Positions 30,803-31,825 of a DNA stretch of 31,825 nt are shown here, piece by piece (within the stretch, counting starts at the first letter, position 1; the number at the start of each line of letters is the position of its first letter). Under the pieces are notes generated by a model. The model was not told the origin of the DNA. It saw only the letters and a list, made by a program, of their open reading frames with translations, and did not search any database. The translations under genes were made by a program, and so were the position numbers. The stretch covers positions 1-31,825 of the forward strand of contig JAUQZZ010000003.1 of assembly GCA_030586765.1 (NCBI GenBank), read 5' to 3'. Origin of the DNA: Candidatus Brocadiales bacterium. Its GTDB lineage: Bacteria > Planctomycetota > Brocadiia > Brocadiales > Bathyanammoxibiaceae.

Positions 30803-31294
30803 ATGGAAGTAAGAGAAACGGACCTTCCAGCCATAGGTAAGAAGTTTACCATAGAGACGGAATCAGGCGAGACGGTAGTGGTAGTGGTTCATCATACTGG
30901 TGAGAGGGAGGTGTATCGCTTTACTGAGAAGGAGAAAGAGGAACCTGCCTCAGTAACCAATCTCACAGAGGAAGAGGCAAGGACCATCGGTTCCATCCTG
31001 GCTGGGACATATTTCCAGCCTGTGCCAGAAAAGTCCATGGAGTTAGTGATGAAGGAGATGGCCATGGAGTGGATAAAGGTAGAACCCCACTCCAAACTGG
31101 CCAATAAGACCATAGGAGAGCTAGCTATAAGGAAAAAGACAGGGGTATCCGTTATCTCTATCTTGAGGGAAGGCAAGGCCATTCCCAATCCCCTACCTTC
31201 AGAAAGGATACACGAAGGAGATACCCTTATAGTGGTAGGCAACAGTGGACAGATAAGTAAATTTCTGAGCTTTATCGGCAAGCCCAGGGAATAG
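30803..31294 (+). CDS. KhtT-like TrkA-C (RCK_C) regulatory subunit of a cation/proton antiporter
   Basis: The 163-residue soluble protein has an N-terminal beta-rich domain of about 70 residues (EVRETDLPAIGKKFTIETESGE) and a C-terminal TrkA-C domain (about 88-158, KTIGELAIRKKTGVSVISILREGK...GDTLIVVG). This matches KhtT (YhaT), the nucleotide-sensing subunit of the KhtU K+/H+ antiporter. It starts 2 nt after rsmA and is followed 2 nt later by the antiporter gene, so the pair is a unit. Confidence 0.9.
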   Translation: MEVRETDLPAIGKKFTIETESGETVVVVVHHTGEREVYRFTEKEKEEPASVTNLTEEEARTIGSILAGTYFQPVPEKSMELVMKEMAMEWIKVEPHSKLANKTIGELAIRKKTGVSVISILREGKAIPNPLPSERIHEGDTLIVVGNSGQISKFLSFIGKPRE

Positions 31295-31296
31295 AG

Positions 31297-31825
31297 ATGG
31301 ATGTACACACTATAATCTTTGAGATGGGCATTACCTGCTTTATCCTCTTCTTAAGCGGGTTACTGGCCAGTAAGATGCGCCTCTCCCTTATCCCCCTCTA
31401 TATCCTGGCGGGCCTTGTCCTGGCAAGGGTTGTCAGGCCTAACATGGTCTTAGAATTTATGGCCGAGATAGGCGTAATTCTCCTCCTCTTTGTTATAGGG
31501 CTAGAATTCTCCTTTGGGAGTTTCATAAAGAATAAAGAAAGGTTTCTTGCAGGCGGCTTCCTTGACTTAGTATTTAACCTTCCTTTAGGATTTCTGGCGG
31601 GTCAGGCCCTAGGCCTGGATATTATTACCTCCCTCTTTCTGGCAGGGATAGTGTATATAAGCAGTTCTGCAATAATAGGCAAAAGTATTGTGGACCTGGA
31701 CAGGGCAGCCTTCCCTGAGACGGAGTACCTCTTAGGCATCCTGGTCTTTGAAGACATATTTATGGCCCTTTATCTAGCGGCCCTTTCAGGGATAGTTACC
31801 CTTGGCAAGCCAGACGTGCTTCATG
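31297..31825 (+). CDS. CPA2-family cation/proton antiporter (KhtU-like), 3' end outside window
   Basis: From ATG 31297 an open frame of about 176 codons reaches the right edge. It contains at least five hydrophobic helices and the CPA2 markers VILLLFVIGLEFSFG and YISSSAIIGKSI, with LGILVFEDIFMA (the conserved acidic site, Glu-Asp) near the end. Pairing with the KhtT-like gene suggests a K+(NH4+)/H+ antiporter in the cytoplasmic membrane gated by the regulatory subunit. AGAG precedes the start closely; there is no clean ribosome-binding site, which fits coupling to the preceding gene. Confidence 0.92.
   Translation, partial: MDVHTIIFEMGITCFILFLSGLLASKMRLSLIPLYILAGLVLARVVRPNMVLEFMAEIGVILLLFVIGLEFSFGSFIKNKERFLAGGFLDLVFNLPLGFLAGQALGLDIITSLFLAGIVYISSSAIIGKSIVDLDRAAFPETEYLLGILVFEDIFMALYLAALSGIVTLGKPDVLH

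Noticed and set aside
1..31825. CRISPR arrays, insertion sequences, tRNA or rRNA genes, prophage genes
   Set aside because: No direct-repeat array, transposase, integrase, tRNA T-arm pattern or rRNA sequence was recognised anywhere in the window.

Overview
The window suggests a diderm, probably anaerobic and possibly thermophilic bacterium. It carries a complete bacterial type II fatty-acid cluster (rpmF-plsX-fabH-fabD-fabG-acpP-fabF), lpxD (lipid A synthesis, so an LPS-type outer membrane), nadB, pdxA, ribE, rsmA and psd. Alongside these are genes typical of anaerobes and archaea: a nine-gene A/V-type ATPase operon, a metV-metF methylenetetrahydrofolate reductase pair beside a flavin/iron-sulfur electron-transfer protein, and an archaeal-type bifunctional FBP aldolase/phosphatase. 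Arg codons are largely AGG/AGA and Ile codons often ATA, as in many thermophiles. I cannot place the phylum from sequence alone.

Layout. 1-1378 (-): 5' part of a DegP/HtrA protease gene that runs off the left edge. 1456-10312 (-): A/V-ATPase operon in the order (transcribed) thiamine-binding-like protein, H, I, K, E, C, F, A, B, D, with overlapping or nearly abutting genes behind one good promoter at 10363-10390. The K subunit carries the residues that bind Na+ in Enterococcus hirae NtpK. 10429-14182 (-): GltD-like/MvhD fusion, metV, metF, probably one methylene-THF oxidoreductase unit. 14339-14587 (-): a two-helix membrane protein with its own promoter and a long leader. 14922-16538 (+): nadB, convergent with the fatty-acid operon.

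16543-22104 (-): fabF, acpP, fabG, fabD, fabH, plsX and rpmF, read from a promoter at 22243-22271 whose leader holds a 16-bp hairpin. 22347-22865 (-): cysteine-rich DUF2284 protein, divergent from lpxD (23027-24070, +). lpxD is convergent with FBP aldolase/phosphatase (24110-25246, -), and a bidirectional terminator reuses the lpxD 3' end. 25416-26213 (+): MBL-fold hydrolase. 26296-27275 (+): YkgJ-like cysteine-rich protein translationally coupled to psd. 27276-27441: a GC-rich intergenic stretch with nested inverted repeats. 27442-31825 (+): SDR, ribE, pdxA, rsmA, khtT-like regulator and a CPA2 antiporter cut by the right edge.

How the genes fit together. The ATPase (probably Na+-coupled) and the MTHFR module are what one expects of an anaerobe using the Wood-Ljungdahl/C1 pathway. 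The fab, psd, plsX and lpxD genes build the two membranes, and FBP aldolase/phosphatase supplies unidirectional gluconeogenesis. Seven sigma70-like promoters with 16-17 bp spacers could be read by eye, and several decide start codons. No IS element, CRISPR array, tRNA or rRNA gene was seen, and apart from the short intergenic regions the window is densely coding.
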